DNA of 64,000 nt from Onchidella celtica (GCA_963931925.1 OZ007575.1:46018152-46082151), one strand, 5' to 3'. Numbered from the stretch's first letter, positions 30,422 to 42,985 are shown. A program made the numbers and translations. Notes: generated from the sequence alone by a model not told the origin.

Positions 30422-32040
30422 CTGTGTATGGGTACGTTGCTTTGGGCTCGGCGTGATTGATTAAATTTGTAAGAGCTTGATTATTGCGATTGATTTATTC
30501 CTTTTGAATTTTGCAAGATATATTTTTCCCCGGAGATAATGTTCTGATCTCATTTTACAACATTTTTTTTTTCCTGCAAGTGATGGCATAAAATCAGCGA
30601 CATGTGGCAGGAATTGTGACAGGGATGATTCGCTGGATATGTGACCAGAGGTCATTGGCAACAACAGCAACAACAAAATCCAATAGATATCGACAAACAT
30701 GTCACCCTGCGACAGCACAAACAAGCACATACAATTCCAAAAATAACCGACAACAAAATGTGTCATCATGCAGCAGTGCGAATCATTTGAAAAGTTACCA
30801 GCAAATTTAATGTGCCATCGTTAGACAACAAAAACTAAACGAGGCTGAATTTCTTTGTGATTCTGAATAACGACACATGGATTCAGAGGTGTGCAATCAC
30901 AATCTGATAACCACTGCCTTTCCCATGTTTGAGTGTTGTATTCAGAGAAAGTGCCAAGAGTTGATCACAGCTGGAAACTGTATTTACCACAAGTAAAGAC
31001 TCGTAAATCCTTTTGCTATGAATTATGATTCATAGCAACATATAATTATGTTGGATCATCTGTGACCATCCTTAGCCGACGGCAGTTTTATCTGAGATCG
31101 ATGACAAGTAGCCCGAATATCTGTATTTTTAACACTAGGTGATCCGAGCAAGACAAATCTTGCAAATCCTTTGTACAACTAAGTCCAAGATCTAGGTCGC
31201 ATTAATAATGACACTTGTAGTCCGTGCGAAGACTAAGAAAGCCTACTGTTACACAATTCCTTGCAGAATACACAGATCTGATAAAGTTGATGTGTAAAAA
31301 GAGAGTCGAAGAATGAAATTTCCGATAATACTTTTCAATTTTTTGGAGGCTCAAAGAAAAAATAATCGTAAATAAACACTATTAAAGGCTGAATTTTGTC
31401 CCAAATGGAAGTGTCTACGTAATTTACCATCAAGAATTGAAGATGTAAACAAAGTTTCATGTTTGCTCCCGTAGTCACGAAATTTTAGACACTTTCATGT
31501 TCATCCTCTAGCTCCAAGTGGAAGCCTATCAATAATAATAATCCTATTACGTTTTCCACCCCATGAAGTTCAACCCTTAAGACGATCGGTAACAAAGGGC
31601 AGATCCATAACGTAAGAAAAACATACATAAGTAATATGCACATACGCAGAGAAAACGAGAGAGATAGAGAACGAGAGAGATAGAGAGCGAGGCCCTTTTT
31701 TTTCTTCTAATCTGCCTTAGCCAGCGTTAGGTCCCATTATTGTGTGTTCCAAGATATGTGGCACAACTGGAATGTCAATACATGTATCCATAAAGCAGAT
31801 GGATGAAAATCGCTGAAACTTGGAGTCATTGCTTGCCTCTGTTTGCCTTAACGTTTTGTTGTTGTTGTTTGTTTTTTTTTTTTTTTTGGGGGGGGGGGGG
31901 GTCAGTGGGACATTATGTGGACATCAATGAAATCCTTTCATAAAAGTATTTACATTTTACCCGCGCTGACGATACACAGTGACCCATTTCCTGCCATCCC
32001 AATTAGGCTAACTTATATAGACCAAACATTATTTTCCATC
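30422..32040. other. Intergenic sequence, no gene seen
   Basis: Contains T- and G-runs (31873-31904), a GAGA/GATA patch (31655-31690) and no supported coding or structured feature. Open frames at 30461-30810 are low-information. Confidence 0.5.
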
Positions 32041-32044
32041 TCGC

Positions 32045-33555
32045 AGCATGTCCGACGAACATCACCATGCAGAAACCTACAAAGAAATGTTTAGAGAGGT
32101 AACCAGTAAATACTCTGATCACAGGCCTTTTTACACAGAAGGCTCCAAACACCATGATTTGGTAGGAGCTGCCTAATCCCCAAATGCATGTGGCAGAACC
32201 GAATGCCGCAGCCTTAACCTACATGCTTCTGCGTTTACCGCTGAAATTCATGCAAAAAAATCAACTTGGCCTAAGATCTTAATATCAGATTCTCAACCGG
32301 GACGCGTCATTATCTTTTCTGATTCACTGTCCTGCTTTCAGGTTTTAAAGAAACCAAATAATTATGAAGACCCGTGAAATCAATAATCAGTTACAACGTC
32401 TCTTCATACACTGTCCAGCAGGGAATCAGAAATTCTTCTCTGTTGGATCCCTGGTCACACTGGCATCAAGGGAAATAAAAGAGCAGACAGCATGGCTAAA
32501 GAAACATTGAAATGGCCACCACAACATCTAAAAATACCACACACTGACTTGGCACCCGTTAGTAATAACTTCATTAAATCGCGATGGCAGGAAAGATGGA
32601 ATAAACAATAATCAAATAAACTACATTTTATCCAAGATCAACTTGGACAGTGGATCCACGCCTCTAGCATCTGCAAGCTACCCCTTTCCCTTCCCCGTTG
32701 CTTGTTATACTGGTGACTGAGCATGTGTTCACTTCTTTTTTTCTTTTATTGTTGACGTTCGCCAGAGTGACCTTGCCCTCCCTTCCTTGTGAGCAGTTTT
32801 TTTCCTCGTAAATATTAGTATGTTCCCGAACATTCGATAACGTTGTAGATATAGATGTTTACGCCAGATTTGGTCTTGAGTGATGTAACCTGGTGACGTA
32901 TTGATACGTGATTGGTTAGTTTATGTGTTTCGGGCGAGGGCAAAGGTTACATTTATTTCGGGAACTTTCTATAGAAATACCTATACATGACCCATGTGAG
33001 TGGTTGGTCGGTGAGTAAGTGAGTTTTACTTGTCTGTGGCGCAGGATATTTACTTGTTCGTTGGTGCCTTCCTAGTATTTTATTGTTAAGATACAGTTAT
33101 TAAACTTTGGTATTATTCAATCGATCGTCGGATCTCGTTTTTTTTTTTATTCTACAGCTGTAATAGTTTCTTTTTCTAAAGGGTTGTAGTTAGATCAACT
33201 AACTCCCCCCTACTATAACGTGCTAGAACAACCTCAGCTGTTACAACGCCTCTAAACAAAATCGGAAAGATGAAATTGCCCTTACTAGACTCACTCCGTC
33301 TGTATCATACCCACCCCAACTTTCGATACTTTAACTGAATGTGCAGACTTCATGCATATCCGAAGAAAGCGCTATGCCTGCCGATCCATGAAAGAATCAT
33401 TTTCGGGCGATTACCAGCAACGCATCCTGTCCTTTCTGAGAAAGGCTAAGATCTACAACTTCTATACCCATTTACAAAACTTTGTCCAGATCTATACAAA
33501 ACAAGGTTTGGGGAATTTTACCAATGCGATAAAATTACATGAATGTATTTAATTT
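32045..33555 (+). pseudogene. Degenerate LINE: RNase H domain and C-terminal tail, interrupted by an insert
   Basis: Plus-strand reading gives YSDHRPFYTEGSKHHDLVGA (RNase H first Asp replaced by Glu), then VIIFSDSLSCFQVLK (second acidic motif), LLCWIPGHTGIKGNKRADSM (His/Asp block) and SNNFIKSRWQERWN. After an unrelated 540-bp segment it resumes with NRKDEIALTRLTPS and RRKRYACRSMKESF then ILSFLRKAKIYN. This is the order expected of the RNase H and tail of I/Jockey-related LINEs. Several stops and frameshifts make it non-functional. Confidence 0.8.
32702..33240 (+). mobile_element. Probable solo LTR or other insert inside the LINE
   Basis: It separates LINE segments that are normally continuous (SLPR before, SKQNRKDEI after). 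Ends resemble TGTTATACTGG at about 32706 and AGCTGTTACA at about 33233, a TG...CA-type short inverted terminus. A clear target duplication is not visible. Contains AATAAA-less AT-rich sequence, a T-run and ATTAAA near 33100. Confidence 0.4.
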
Positions 33556-33586
33556 TATTGTTAAACATAAATAATACGAAACATTT

Positions 33587-33662
33587 ATCAAGAACGTTCA
33601 CCCACATAGACCGTGAAGCGCGCAAAGTGGTCGTTATCGTGCTGACGTGCCGTGAAACCCAA
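33587..33662 (+). repeat. 76-bp direct repeat, copy 1
   Basis: Starts ATCAAGAACGTTCACCCAC and ends GTGCCGTGAAACCCAA. An apparently exact copy lies at 33910-33985. Confidence 0.92.
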
Positions 33663-33909
33663 ATTCAAACTCAAACTGTCAAATTTTAAAAGCTTAATAA
33701 TTAATGACATTGTTCTCATGACTTATTTCTGCTCGTAAAAGGAAGATGCATGTACCATTTTCACAATAGTTTGTGGGCACATCCCAAAGAAACGTTATCA
33801 ACCTTCAGAACACACGTAAAACACGTAAAGACAAATAATGATAAGCGAGATCAAGGACCAGTAGTTATGTGTATATTCTTGTTAAAAGTACAACATTTTT
33901 TTCTAATTA

Positions 33910-33985
33910 ATCAAGAACGTTCACCCACATAGACCGTGAAGCGCGCAAAGTGGTCGTTATCGTGCTGACGTGCCGTGAAACCCAA
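33910..33985 (+). repeat. 76-bp direct repeat, copy 2
   Basis: Matches 33587-33662. The following bases GTATATTCTTGTTAAAAGTAC also repeat a segment just before this copy (33868-33890), indicating two overlapping local duplications. Confidence 0.92.
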
Positions 33986-33999
33986 GTATATTCTTGTTA

Positions 34000-35370
34000 A
34001 AAGTACATTTTTTTTTTTTTTGCAACAAATTCAGATTCCCAGCCTATAAGCGATGCCAATATACATGTATATATGTCATTCCCACATCACTTTTTTGCTG
34101 CTTATTATACGTGTACTAAACCTCTTCAATATATTAGCGATGTTTTCCTTCGCTTTGTCATAATTATGAACCAAGCAAAGCGTTCATAATTAACAGTGGC
34201 TAATTCAACAATTTACACCACCAAGTTAAATTCGTCACTCTCGTTTATATGAAAGGGGGGGGGGGGGTGACACTTTGGCAAGGGCCGGGCGAAAACGGCA
34301 TTCTTTACCGATTAAAATATTGTAAGTCGTACGTCGTGGTAACAGCCCTTACTAAAATTCAATAAAAAAATTTGTCAGTTTCGTCATTTTACAACTGATC
34401 AATAAGACTTGCATGATTGTTAAGCAGGGCTGTATAAGCAATTACATTATAATCCCCACACAAGTATTGATTTTCTGCCAATCTTCAATCATATCATTCT
34501 TTACATCGACTGAAAGATATCTAAGTTGTTTGCCTACGCACACCAGGTGACACTGTTAGATTTTTGCCCGAATTTTAAGTTTCTAATTTGACGTCCGCGG
34601 AATCAGCAGACAGTGCTGTGTTACATTTTTTAGTTCTCTCTTATAATAATATACTTACTGTTCTTAAATTGTTTACTTAATTTTTCTTTCTGAACACCAA
34701 TTCTCTTGTCGCAATCGTATCAAATTGCTGCATCTTTGTGCTGCATGCAGTAAGCTTTCATAGTTTATGCTTTTTCCTTAATAAAGCGAGTACTGTAGTC
34801 GTTGGACATTTTTCGGGCTCAGACTGAAATGCGAATTGGTTTGCAAATCCTTTTGTGCATGACTCCGTGAATTTTATGTTGCCTGCAAACAAAAGGATGA
34901 ATGAGGACATAAATTAATAATTAATTAAATAAATAGATACGTAAATATATAAATAAGTGAGTAAATAAATAAATAGATAAATAGATAAATAAACTAAAGT
35001 AAAATAAGTATGTGAATAATCATTAAATGTTTCAGCAGATAAATATAAACATAAATTATTGTAAACCAAACAGAAATTGTCCACCAGGGTTGGATCGTTT
35101 TCTCGTCAGATAATCTGAACGACCGCCTGATCTGTCACGTATTACCGTTCATGAAAAGATTCTCGTCACTCTAGCTCTCGTCTGTCTGACCGAAAATCGT
35201 AATGTGATTGGGCAGCTTTACACCAGGAACAAATGTCACTAGTCCAAATTTATAAAATTTAATAATAAATAAACTCAATCAATGGTAGGCACAGAGAGAA
35301 GTGTATTACAAACAACCAAAAAGAGACAAATGATGTTTTTTTGGACATATATACACACAATACCCTTGAG
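34000..35370. other. AT-rich intergenic sequence with a TAAA-rich patch
   Basis: No gene seen. The patch at 34925-35000 is a degenerate (AAATA)n/(GATAAATA)n array. A G-run is at 34256-34267. Confidence 0.5.
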
Positions 35371-35374
35371 AAGC

Positions 35375-35560
35375 TAGCAGTCAGCGGCACCATCGAAGGC
35401 AAACGGACACGAGGAAAGCAGAGAACCACCTTTTTCACAAGTCTCCGCAAAGCCTCCAGTGATGAGACCGCAAACAACGCAAGGCAGAAGATACATATGG
35501 ATTGCAGCGCATGATTGGTAATGTCCCCAGGGCACGCTACGGATGAGAAGAAGAGAAATA
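35375..35560 (+). pseudogene. LINE C-terminal tail fragment
   Basis: Plus-strand reading gives LAVSGTIEGKRTRGKQRTTF then FTSLRKASSDETANNARQK. The series G-x-I-x-GKR-x-RG-x-QR-T is the conserved end of many LINE endonuclease/RT proteins. No upstream RT remains. Confidence 0.5.
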
Positions 35561-35772
35561 CTCAGTCCAGCGTGTCCGTAATACTATTATGTATAACGAT
35601 ATTATCGTGACAACAAACTGTTTCCATGCAGCGAAATACTGTACAGAATGAGACAGTCCGGGTTTCATCTCGTATTTCTCCTCAATTACACATAGACGAC
35701 ACCTCTCGAGGACAAAAATCGTGTTGATTTAGGCTTTGATACCAGATATTATTTACTCGATTGTTGTTACTT

Positions 35773-36050
35773 GTACATACGTATCTGGAGTTTTTTTTTT
35801 AGCTAAGCGTACGTATCTTAAGCCTTTCGTGACTCCGCAGCTAGAGAGCTCCTCCAGAAATACTCCTAACCAAAGCCTTAATTATTTATTCTTTCAATTT
35901 TTCAATTTTTTTTGCTCGTTTTTTGGTTGAAAGGGTAGGGGGCAGGGTTAGGGGTTCGATAAGATTTGGGGTTGAGGATGAGGACGGAGTTAGGGATAGA
36001 TACGTATACGTACGTGCTCCTAGCGCAAACCGCTTGGGGTCCGTACATAC
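35773..36050. mobile_element. MITE-like element, copy 1
   Basis: Ends GTACATACGTATCTGGAG and CTTGGGGTCCGTACATAC are imperfect inverted repeats. Interior landmarks AGCTCCTCCAGAAATACTCC, TTTTTTGGTTGAA and TAGCGCAAACCGCTTGG recur in copy 2 at 39221-39548. It has no coding capacity; superfamily unknown. Confidence 0.6.
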
Positions 36051-39000
36051 AATTAACAACAGCCTATTTACTCTGGCCCAGCAAACACTTGATCTATATT
36101 GATATAGTCCTGGACTGTTTTGGTTTTGCATTTAGGGGCTGATTTTATGCACTACGAACAGCTGGTTACTTTTCTTGGTTGTTTATGTCTTTCATAAGAC
36201 AATGATACAGATTGTAAATCTGTTAAATCGTGTATCGTATTATTCTTTAATTTCGGCTTATCTACCGGTTTGCTGAGTCAAACAATTACTGTTAACATAT
36301 TCCAATCTTGCCAGTATTGCACAAAACGAGATTCTTTGTTGAAACCAGATATCTTGACACAGCCTCTTTGTTTGAACACAACACCGATCGGGTTGGGAAT
36401 GAGTTCAGTTACAATCAGTTGGTGGCGGCCTAGACATCTATGTGTTGTGATTATCAGATGAGTGAGGGGTTCAGCTTACAATCTCTTAATCTTTGTCACA
36501 GAATATGGAACTGGCAGAAGCGATAGAAACCCACTTTTCGTGACTGCGGAAGTATACAAACCAACACGATAAAATTTAACTTCACTTGACTTGATCGGCG
36601 GTTAACAACGCCCGTTTGTACATTTCCACGGGAGTAAGAGCTTACAAACGGCTCTAAATAGTTTCAATCAACTCAAAAATATGAACAAACCACAGTAAAC
36701 AAATACACACACTGTCTTTGGTGAAGACGGCCTCTTTCAATTCTTGTTACCGCCTTGGCCTAGTTTGGCGATTTGGCGGAAGTGAGATCTCTCTCTAAAT
36801 ACATACTCGCTAATGTTAGGCTACATTAAACATCTTTTTGCCCGGGCCTAGTTACGAACAATTAATCTCATCCAAAATGACTCAGGCTAGTCAATTGGAT
36901 GACGTATGCCTGCCTTGTTTCGCTTCTGGTCGTGTCTCCTCTATTCTGTGTTTTTTCTCGTGTTTCTTTTAACTTTTTAAAACTTCAAGTCTAATAACAA
37001 AAGCATGTCAGCACAGTGCAAAACCAAATGAATGGAGTGTGTAACGTCATTATTCTTAGCAAATTACATCTTTTTTTTGCATCCCAAATAGTGGTGCACA
37101 TGTGTGTAAATAAGCTCCACTAAAGACTTAGTGTTTCATCAGAACAACCCATGTTGTTTATCAGCCTCAGCTCATTGTAACTGGCAGGTTACGCTATTCA
37201 TTAAACTAGTCGTCCTATAATTATCCGGACTTATCCAGTTTGCCTTTCCCTAAGATATCACAAAAATCTGACTTCTGACTTCACTCTTGTATTCATGTTA
37301 CTGTTATTGTTTGGGGTGCCATACCTGATTTGAAAAAAATTAATATTTGTTTTTATCAATGTATTTCCCTCATTTCCACATAAATCAAAATTGAAACATA
37401 ATTTCCTGGTATGGCGAGTCGAAAAACACTGTATGCAAAGTGTCAGTGATTTTCATCCATCCATTTTAAAGATGATATCCCCATTTTATATATTATGCCA
37501 TGAATTCTGAAACCTTTTATAGTTAAAGCACTTTATCGGTGTGCTAGTTCTCCCACGTTTAAATCCCTTCTGAATGAGATCCAAACTAATTCATTTCTCT
37601 ACTTATTTTAAAGGCACTCACTGGTCGGTAGCGTGACAACAGTCCAAACCGGCTATGTTTAAGCCTCTCTGTGTTAAAAGGGGCTTGAAAAGCCAACACA
37701 GTATTCAGTTTCAACCCCAATAAGAGAGACAACCTGCGAGATTGAGATGTGAAAGATAGAGTTGTATCATTTCCCTTGCCTCACTTGGCCCTAGTCATTC
37801 GTCAACTTATCAAAATAAGCGCTCTCCCAGGACAGCACCATTAACATCCCAGAGGACTCGAAAAAAGACTTCGACGTCCTGTCAACTATGTGCAGTTTTT
37901 GGTTCCAGTTGTATAAATCTTCATTGTTCAGTAACAATAACTGATAATTTGTTTCAAGGATAACCCTCTTGATCTTCGACAATAAAAAAAATTTCTGGAA
38001 ACAGAGACCCCCCCACCACCCCTTTTTTTTTCTGTGACTGCTGGCACCATCCTTGTTGTGGTAATTCTATATGTGCTCAAGAATATTTGCCCTTGAGTCA
38101 ATAGAGTTCGAAAAATTGTAAAGAAGCTTTTATTTGGTTTTAAACGTGGGCTAGGAAAAAAAAGACACGAAGTCATGCGTTCATTTTGGTCCCATTGGGA
38201 ATTAGACTTTTATTTCATTGGAAGATTGAAATCGCTGTACACACTCATATGTCTGAGCTGAGTTTTCGCCAGGAGCGGAGTAGATCACTCTTTTATTCAT
38301 ATTAAGAAATATTTTTTAAAAACAAACAAACAAAAGCAGAGACCTCCAGCTAAAATTCTCAAAATAAGATTTTTTATTTCAACTTGTGGCCAATTTCCTA
38401 AACAATATTATTATATTGTGCTATGTGGCGCCGGCGATGTCGCCAACGTAAAGGTTATCCTGCTATATTAGCTATACGTAATCTTAGTGCTACCGCCTAC
38501 CCTAGCCCAAACATTGTCCAAAACATGGTGCAGAAAATCATTCCCTCGAAAGAATAAAAAAGCGTCATTTTGTGAAATAAAAACCTCGTTTTGAGTACAG
38601 CTGTAGGGAAGATAAAGTAAGTTAAGAAAAATTAGAAATAAAATTCTTTCGTTGGTTTGGGACAAAAGCAATGATTGTACAATCGGGAAGAAAGTCTTGT
38701 GACATGACAGAAGAAGGAAATCAGCTTGCTTAAACCCATCCTTCAGAATGACAGAAAGTTGTACATCACTATCTCTTAACAATTTTGACCTGATCAGAAA
38801 ATGTACGTTTTAAAAATAAAACACTTTTAATCCGGAAGTGGTTCTGTTCCGTGTTGGGATACTTTTTGTTAAAACCTACACAGTTAATCGTTTTAGTGAA
38901 ATTGATGAACTGGTTACCTGGTAAATAAAGAGCTGTGTCAGGGACTGTTCTAGACTTCCCGTTAACCTTGATATTTGCTGGATTTACATCTACCGGAAAC

Positions 39001-39220
39001 ACTCCAACAAATGATATTTGTTTTCAATCGTTGGCATTTCTGTCCCCGGTGTATTTTGAGTTTCAGTGATTTGTGGTGATTTGGATAGTAATACATTAAT
39101 TATTTCTCTGCCATTTGGTTGAAAACTCGGAATTTTTCAAATGTAAGCCATCTGTTCAAATCGATAGTTGAGTCATTTTTTGGTTATGTGGAAACATTTA
39201 TAGCGGACCGTTGTTTACAA
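36051..39220. other. Intergenic sequence, no gene seen
   Basis: Scanned on both strands. Short open frames (36270-36461, 37791-38176, 38468-39002) lack recognisable motifs or splice structure. No tRNA, LTR or satellite was found. Confidence 0.45.
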
Positions 39221-39548
39221 GCACGTACGCCCTTCAAGTTTTATTGTTGTTGTAGTTTTTTGTGTGTGTGTGTTGTTGTTGTTGTAGTTTTTTGCGCTGA
39301 GGGCACGTATATTAAAGCCTCTTGTGACTCTAGAGCTAGACAGCTCCTTCCGAAATACTCCTAACAACAGCCTTAATTATTATAGTCTTTCAGATTTTCT
39401 TTTTCTTTTCCTCCTGTTTTTTGGTTGAACGGGGAGAGGGGCAGGGTTAGGATGAGACAGGATTTAGGGTTGAGGATAAGGACAGGCTTAAAGATTGTTA
39501 CGTACACGTACGTGCACCTAGCGCAAAACGCTTGGGATGCGTACGTAC
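39221..39548. mobile_element. MITE-like element, copy 2
   Basis: Same orientation as copy 1. The termini GCACGTACGCCCTTCAAG and CTTGGGATGCGTACGTAC pair better than in copy 1. It carries an extra GTT/GT microsatellite insert at about 39243-39290. Confidence 0.6.
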
Positions 39549-39949
39549 TTATAACAACAGCCTTTATAGCGCGTCTTGGATATTTGAAATTTTGCATGAG
39601 CTCAAATTTCACATTAAACTTTATGGGGCTGATTTTATTTTTTTTTGTTGAATTTCTTGGATTGCAGCCTCTGTCTGAGTTTGCTTCTCCAGGCTTTGTA
39701 AAAAAAAAAAAAAAAAGTAGACCGAGTTATTAAAAAACAAAAAAAAACATTTCTACAACACTAACACATATGCGAAACACTGAAATTTTTTCCACGTAGG
39801 TGTACTTTAGGAAGTGGAGTATTGTTCTTTGAGTACAGCGTACGGTTATGTTATGTTTCCCGTTCAAACCGAACGTACTTTTTGATGTTTCGCATAACTA
39901 CACGTAGGTACTGTAATGATGCTATTTTTGTTTTGTTTTGTTTTGGTGT

Positions 39950-40097
39950 TTTTTTTCTTAATAACTCGATCGACATATACGTTGTTTTTTTTTAATAACT
40001 CGGTCGATATATACGTTATTTGTTTTTTTAATAACTCGATCGACATGTACGTTGTTGTTTTTTAATAACTCGATCGACATATTATACGTTGTTGTTT
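39950..40097 (+). repeat. Minisatellite with ~36-bp unit
   Basis: Four imperfect units of AATAACTCGATCGACATATA plus CGTTGTT and a T-run. Each unit carries the palindrome CGATCG (or CGGTCG). Confidence 0.85.
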
Positions 40098-40192
40098 TAT
40101 TTTATAAAGAGCAAAAGAGAAGCTAAAAATCAGGCTACTGTTTGACATTTTCATTCAGTTGCTTTATTCATGAAAATATGTTATATACATAC

Positions 40193-41384
40193 CAGGGGTG
40201 GCCAAACCTTCTTAATGCAAGAGCCACATACCATAAACTTCAGATGTTCGAATTGTTACATACATAGTTTGTAACAAAATATTTATACACATGTTAAGAA
40301 ATACATGTATGCAACAGTATCTATACTAATAAAAGTGAAACCTTACGACAACTGCAGCGCGCCTTTCGCTACTCCTCTGTTACTGCTGATTCGGTGGCCC
40401 TCAGATTTTACACATCGCTTAGTATAGACTGTCGTCGTGTCGCCGGCACAGAAAATAAAAAAAATAATTAATAACTCGCAGAACGTTTGTATTAGTTTCT
40501 AGGTTGCGACACAATGGCGTTCGATCTATTTTTTCGGCAAATGTAATGAAATTGAGATTGGTTCCGGTATCTGTATCATACTCACAAAACAACTTCCGGT
40601 TAGGACTGGTTTGAACTATGAGATTGAGTTCTAAGACTATCAATTATGAAACTTTGTGTGTTCTCAATGTGCCTAGACTAGGAAAAAGAGAGGGTCTGGA
40701 ATAAATTGGGAGATTGACGCTGCAGGGCCAAAAGTACAGGTTTGTGTTTTCAATATGCCTAGGAAAATATTATAATATTTCTTTTCCATTAACACAATAT
40801 GACGTTATCACTTCCTGCGATGTGCAAACAAACTAACCCGTGCGCAAATCAAAGCCATTTGACGGATGCTGGCGGGACGTGCAGGACGTCATCGCGCAAA
40901 GAGAGAGCAGTCAAACGTAAAAACAAACTAACTAACAAAAATAAAATAAAGCTAAAGGAACAGGCAAAATGAAGCAGGTCCATAATAATCACCCAGAACT
41001 GAAACTAATAAATCGATTTATCCCGGGAAGGGCCGGGCACTCAGCTAGTTTGCGTATATGTGTGCAATTTTTTAAAGTGTTAATTTGTATAAGTTTCAGT
41101 AATCACAAAGTACACAGATACTAAATGTTTTCAAAATCTTGACCGATGATTGTTTTAACTATACTGAACATATTAAATACGGTAAAGAATTTGCATTTCA
41201 GAAACAAAATTAATCTGCTAAAAGAAAACTAAAAAGATGAAAAAAAAGAGATATTTTAATGACGTGTATTTGCCATAGCAAATGTCTAGTCAAAACACGA
41301 AAGTACTCGTACACATTCCACGAGCAGCATCTTGAAGTTCAAAGAGCTGCATGTGGCTCGCGAGCCATGGTTTGGCCACCCCTG
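40193..41384. mobile_element. hAT-like element with inverted termini
   Basis: Left end CAGGGGTGGCCAAACC and right end GGTTTGGCCACCCCTG are perfect 16-bp inverted repeats of the CAGGGGTG type typical of hAT elements. Subterminal AAGAGCCACAT and AAGAGCTGCATGTGGCTC also correspond. An 8-bp target duplication is not visible. A Helitron-like element is inserted inside. Confidence 0.75.
40320..41049 (+). mobile_element. Non-autonomous Helitron inside the hAT-like element
   Basis: Starts TCTATACTAATAAAAG, ends with the hairpin CCCGGGAAGGGCCGGG followed by CACTCAGCTAGT, and sits between A (40319) and T (41050). 5'-TC, a short GC-rich hairpin about 10 bases before a 3'-CTAGT, A/T target and no target duplication are the Helitron criteria. 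At 730 bp it has no Rep/helicase. Confidence 0.82.
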
Positions 41385-41394
41385 TTTCCTGTTT

Positions 41395-41897
41395 TATAAT
41401 AAATAATAATAATAATAAATAGAATTTCTATAGCGCATTTCTAATAAAATTATTACTCAATGCGCTGTACACTGCATCAATAATTCATGCATACACTTTC
41501 CAAATCTCATACTAAAACACGCACTCTCATCCATACAAACTTTCAGTTTCACACACATAGATGCTCTTAGTCATATAACACTAGCTTATATAATCAATTG
41601 TAACATCAAAGTACAGAATAGAATTTTGAAAATTTAACAGTTTCGGAGGAAAAGGTGATGTTTTACACTTTTCTTAAAGCTTTCAAGATTCGGTGATTCA
41701 CGAATGTTCAAGGGTATCTGGTTCCAGACAAAAGGTCCAAAATAGTTGAAGGATCTATGGCCTATAGTTTTTTTATACTCAGAGAGGAGTTGCTGAGGAA
41801 TCCTGGGCAACCAAAATCTCAGTATTGCGTAGTGGCTAATCAAGGTGCCATTCTGCCTGCTCTGTTTACGAGACTTCACAATCAGTTTGAGACACAA
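41395..41897 (-). pseudogene. CR1/L2-like LINE 3' end: RT C-terminus plus tail
   Basis: The minus-strand frame (41897-41634) reads RSFNYFGPFVWNQIPLNIRE then SPNLESFKKSVKHHLF and a stop. This matches the common R-S-F-x-x-x-G-P-x-x-WN-x-LP-x-x-IR...F-K-x-x-LK-x-x-LF ending. It is followed by a 3' UTR with CAGCGCATTGAG, GCGCTATAGAAAT and an (ATT)n tail, as expected for CR1/L2 relatives. Confidence 0.8.
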
Positions 41898-41944
41898 GGT
41901 TGTGGTTCAAGGTTGCCCTTCCCTGTTTCTGGGTCAACACGTGA

Positions 41945-42070
41945 CAAAAAGAAAAGGCCGTTACATGTAGTATCCCGTAAGAAATAATGCAGAAACGATG
42001 CAATCAAACTCGAAAAGGAGAGACAAACCAAACTTTCAGAATCATTAGCCTTTGTCAGGAATAAAAATAG
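41945..42070 (-). repeat. Dispersed short repeat family, copy
   Basis: Minus-strand reading contains CCTGACAAAGGCTAATGATT, CATTATTTCTTACGGGATAC and CATGTAACGGCC. The same arrangement is at 44275-44440 (plus), 44035-44150 (minus) and 14200-14385 (minus). Confidence 0.55.
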
Positions 42071-42116
42071 AACAAGAGAAAATTAAACCGATAAAAAATT
42101 CGTAAAACCCCATAGG

Positions 42117-42135
42117 TGTGTGTGTGCGCGCGCGC

Positions 42136-42167
<32 letters not shown>

Positions 42168-42174
42168 GTGTGTT
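42117..42174 (+). repeat. (GT)n microsatellite
   Basis: GT repeats with a central (CG) run, CGCGCGCG, the kind of sequence able to adopt Z-DNA. Confidence 0.95.
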
Positions 42175-42317
42175 TATATTTTGTCAACTTCCCTATTTCT
42201 AGCAGTGTTGATGCCTTGCTGTTATTAGTGCTGTGTAATTGTTAATTATATTATTGTTAATGTTGTGATACTGTTGCTGTTCCTAATGTATAACAATCAT
42301 TATTTTTGTCATTAATG

Positions 42318-42385
42318 AGATAAGATAAGAATCACTTTATTATCCCATCAGAGAAATTCGTTTCCAGAACGTGCATACACCTCAT
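42318..42385 (-). repeat. LINE 3' end with (ATCTT)n-type tail
   Basis: Minus-strand reading GAATTTCTCTGATGGGATAA then TAAAGTGATTCTTATCTTATC resembles the tail shared with 48588-48650. The pentamer TTATC/ATCTT array is the 3' terminus of a non-LTR element family. Confidence 0.55.
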
Positions 42386-42715
42386 GTATTATTAATATGA
42401 ATATCTCGTAACTCAGTAACAGATATAACACATTAAGCAACATAGCCTGGAACCTCTGCAATTACATTATGTTATGGTTCTTGCTATTCCTTGAAGTAAC
42501 TGCGTAAACTGGGTTTCTGTTGTGGTTCTTTATGATACTAGTGTAAGAGCCCGTTCAAAGAACGGATTGCAACCAACACGCACAATCAGGCACACAGATT
42601 ATTGTAGATCTAGGAAGAAAACTTACAACTGGCACAGTAACACCCGCATGGCCCATACCGTGCATAAGGCAGACGGCACAGAAACTCATGCCTTCAAACT
42701 TTGAAACGCAACCGG

Positions 42716-42985
42716 AAGTTTAAAGTCGAAATAAAAACAAAGGCAGGAGGGAGGCAACCATTGTTGAGGAGAAAGCATTATTCGATGACGTACTCTACTC
42801 TCTCTCTTTACAATAAAAGTAGTAATCTGCAGTCCTGCTTCAGAACTCATGCGCGCCAGGACACTGCGCACCAAGCTTAATATGGTTACTGTTTATGACA
42901 TGCGCGGTACTAAAGTCGAAACAAAACAAAGGCAGGAGGGAGGCCATCATTGTTGAGGAGAAAGCATTATTCGATATTTTTAGGC
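42716..42985 (+). repeat. Direct repeat pair, ~75 bp each
   Basis: TAAAGTCGAAATAAAAACAA then GGCAGGAGGGAGGCAACCAT and GAGGAGAAAGCATTATTCG at 42720-42795 recurs at 42911-42975. The region between (42811-42880) is itself repeated at 52318-52387 (AGTAGTAATCTGCAGTCCTG). Confidence 0.8.
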
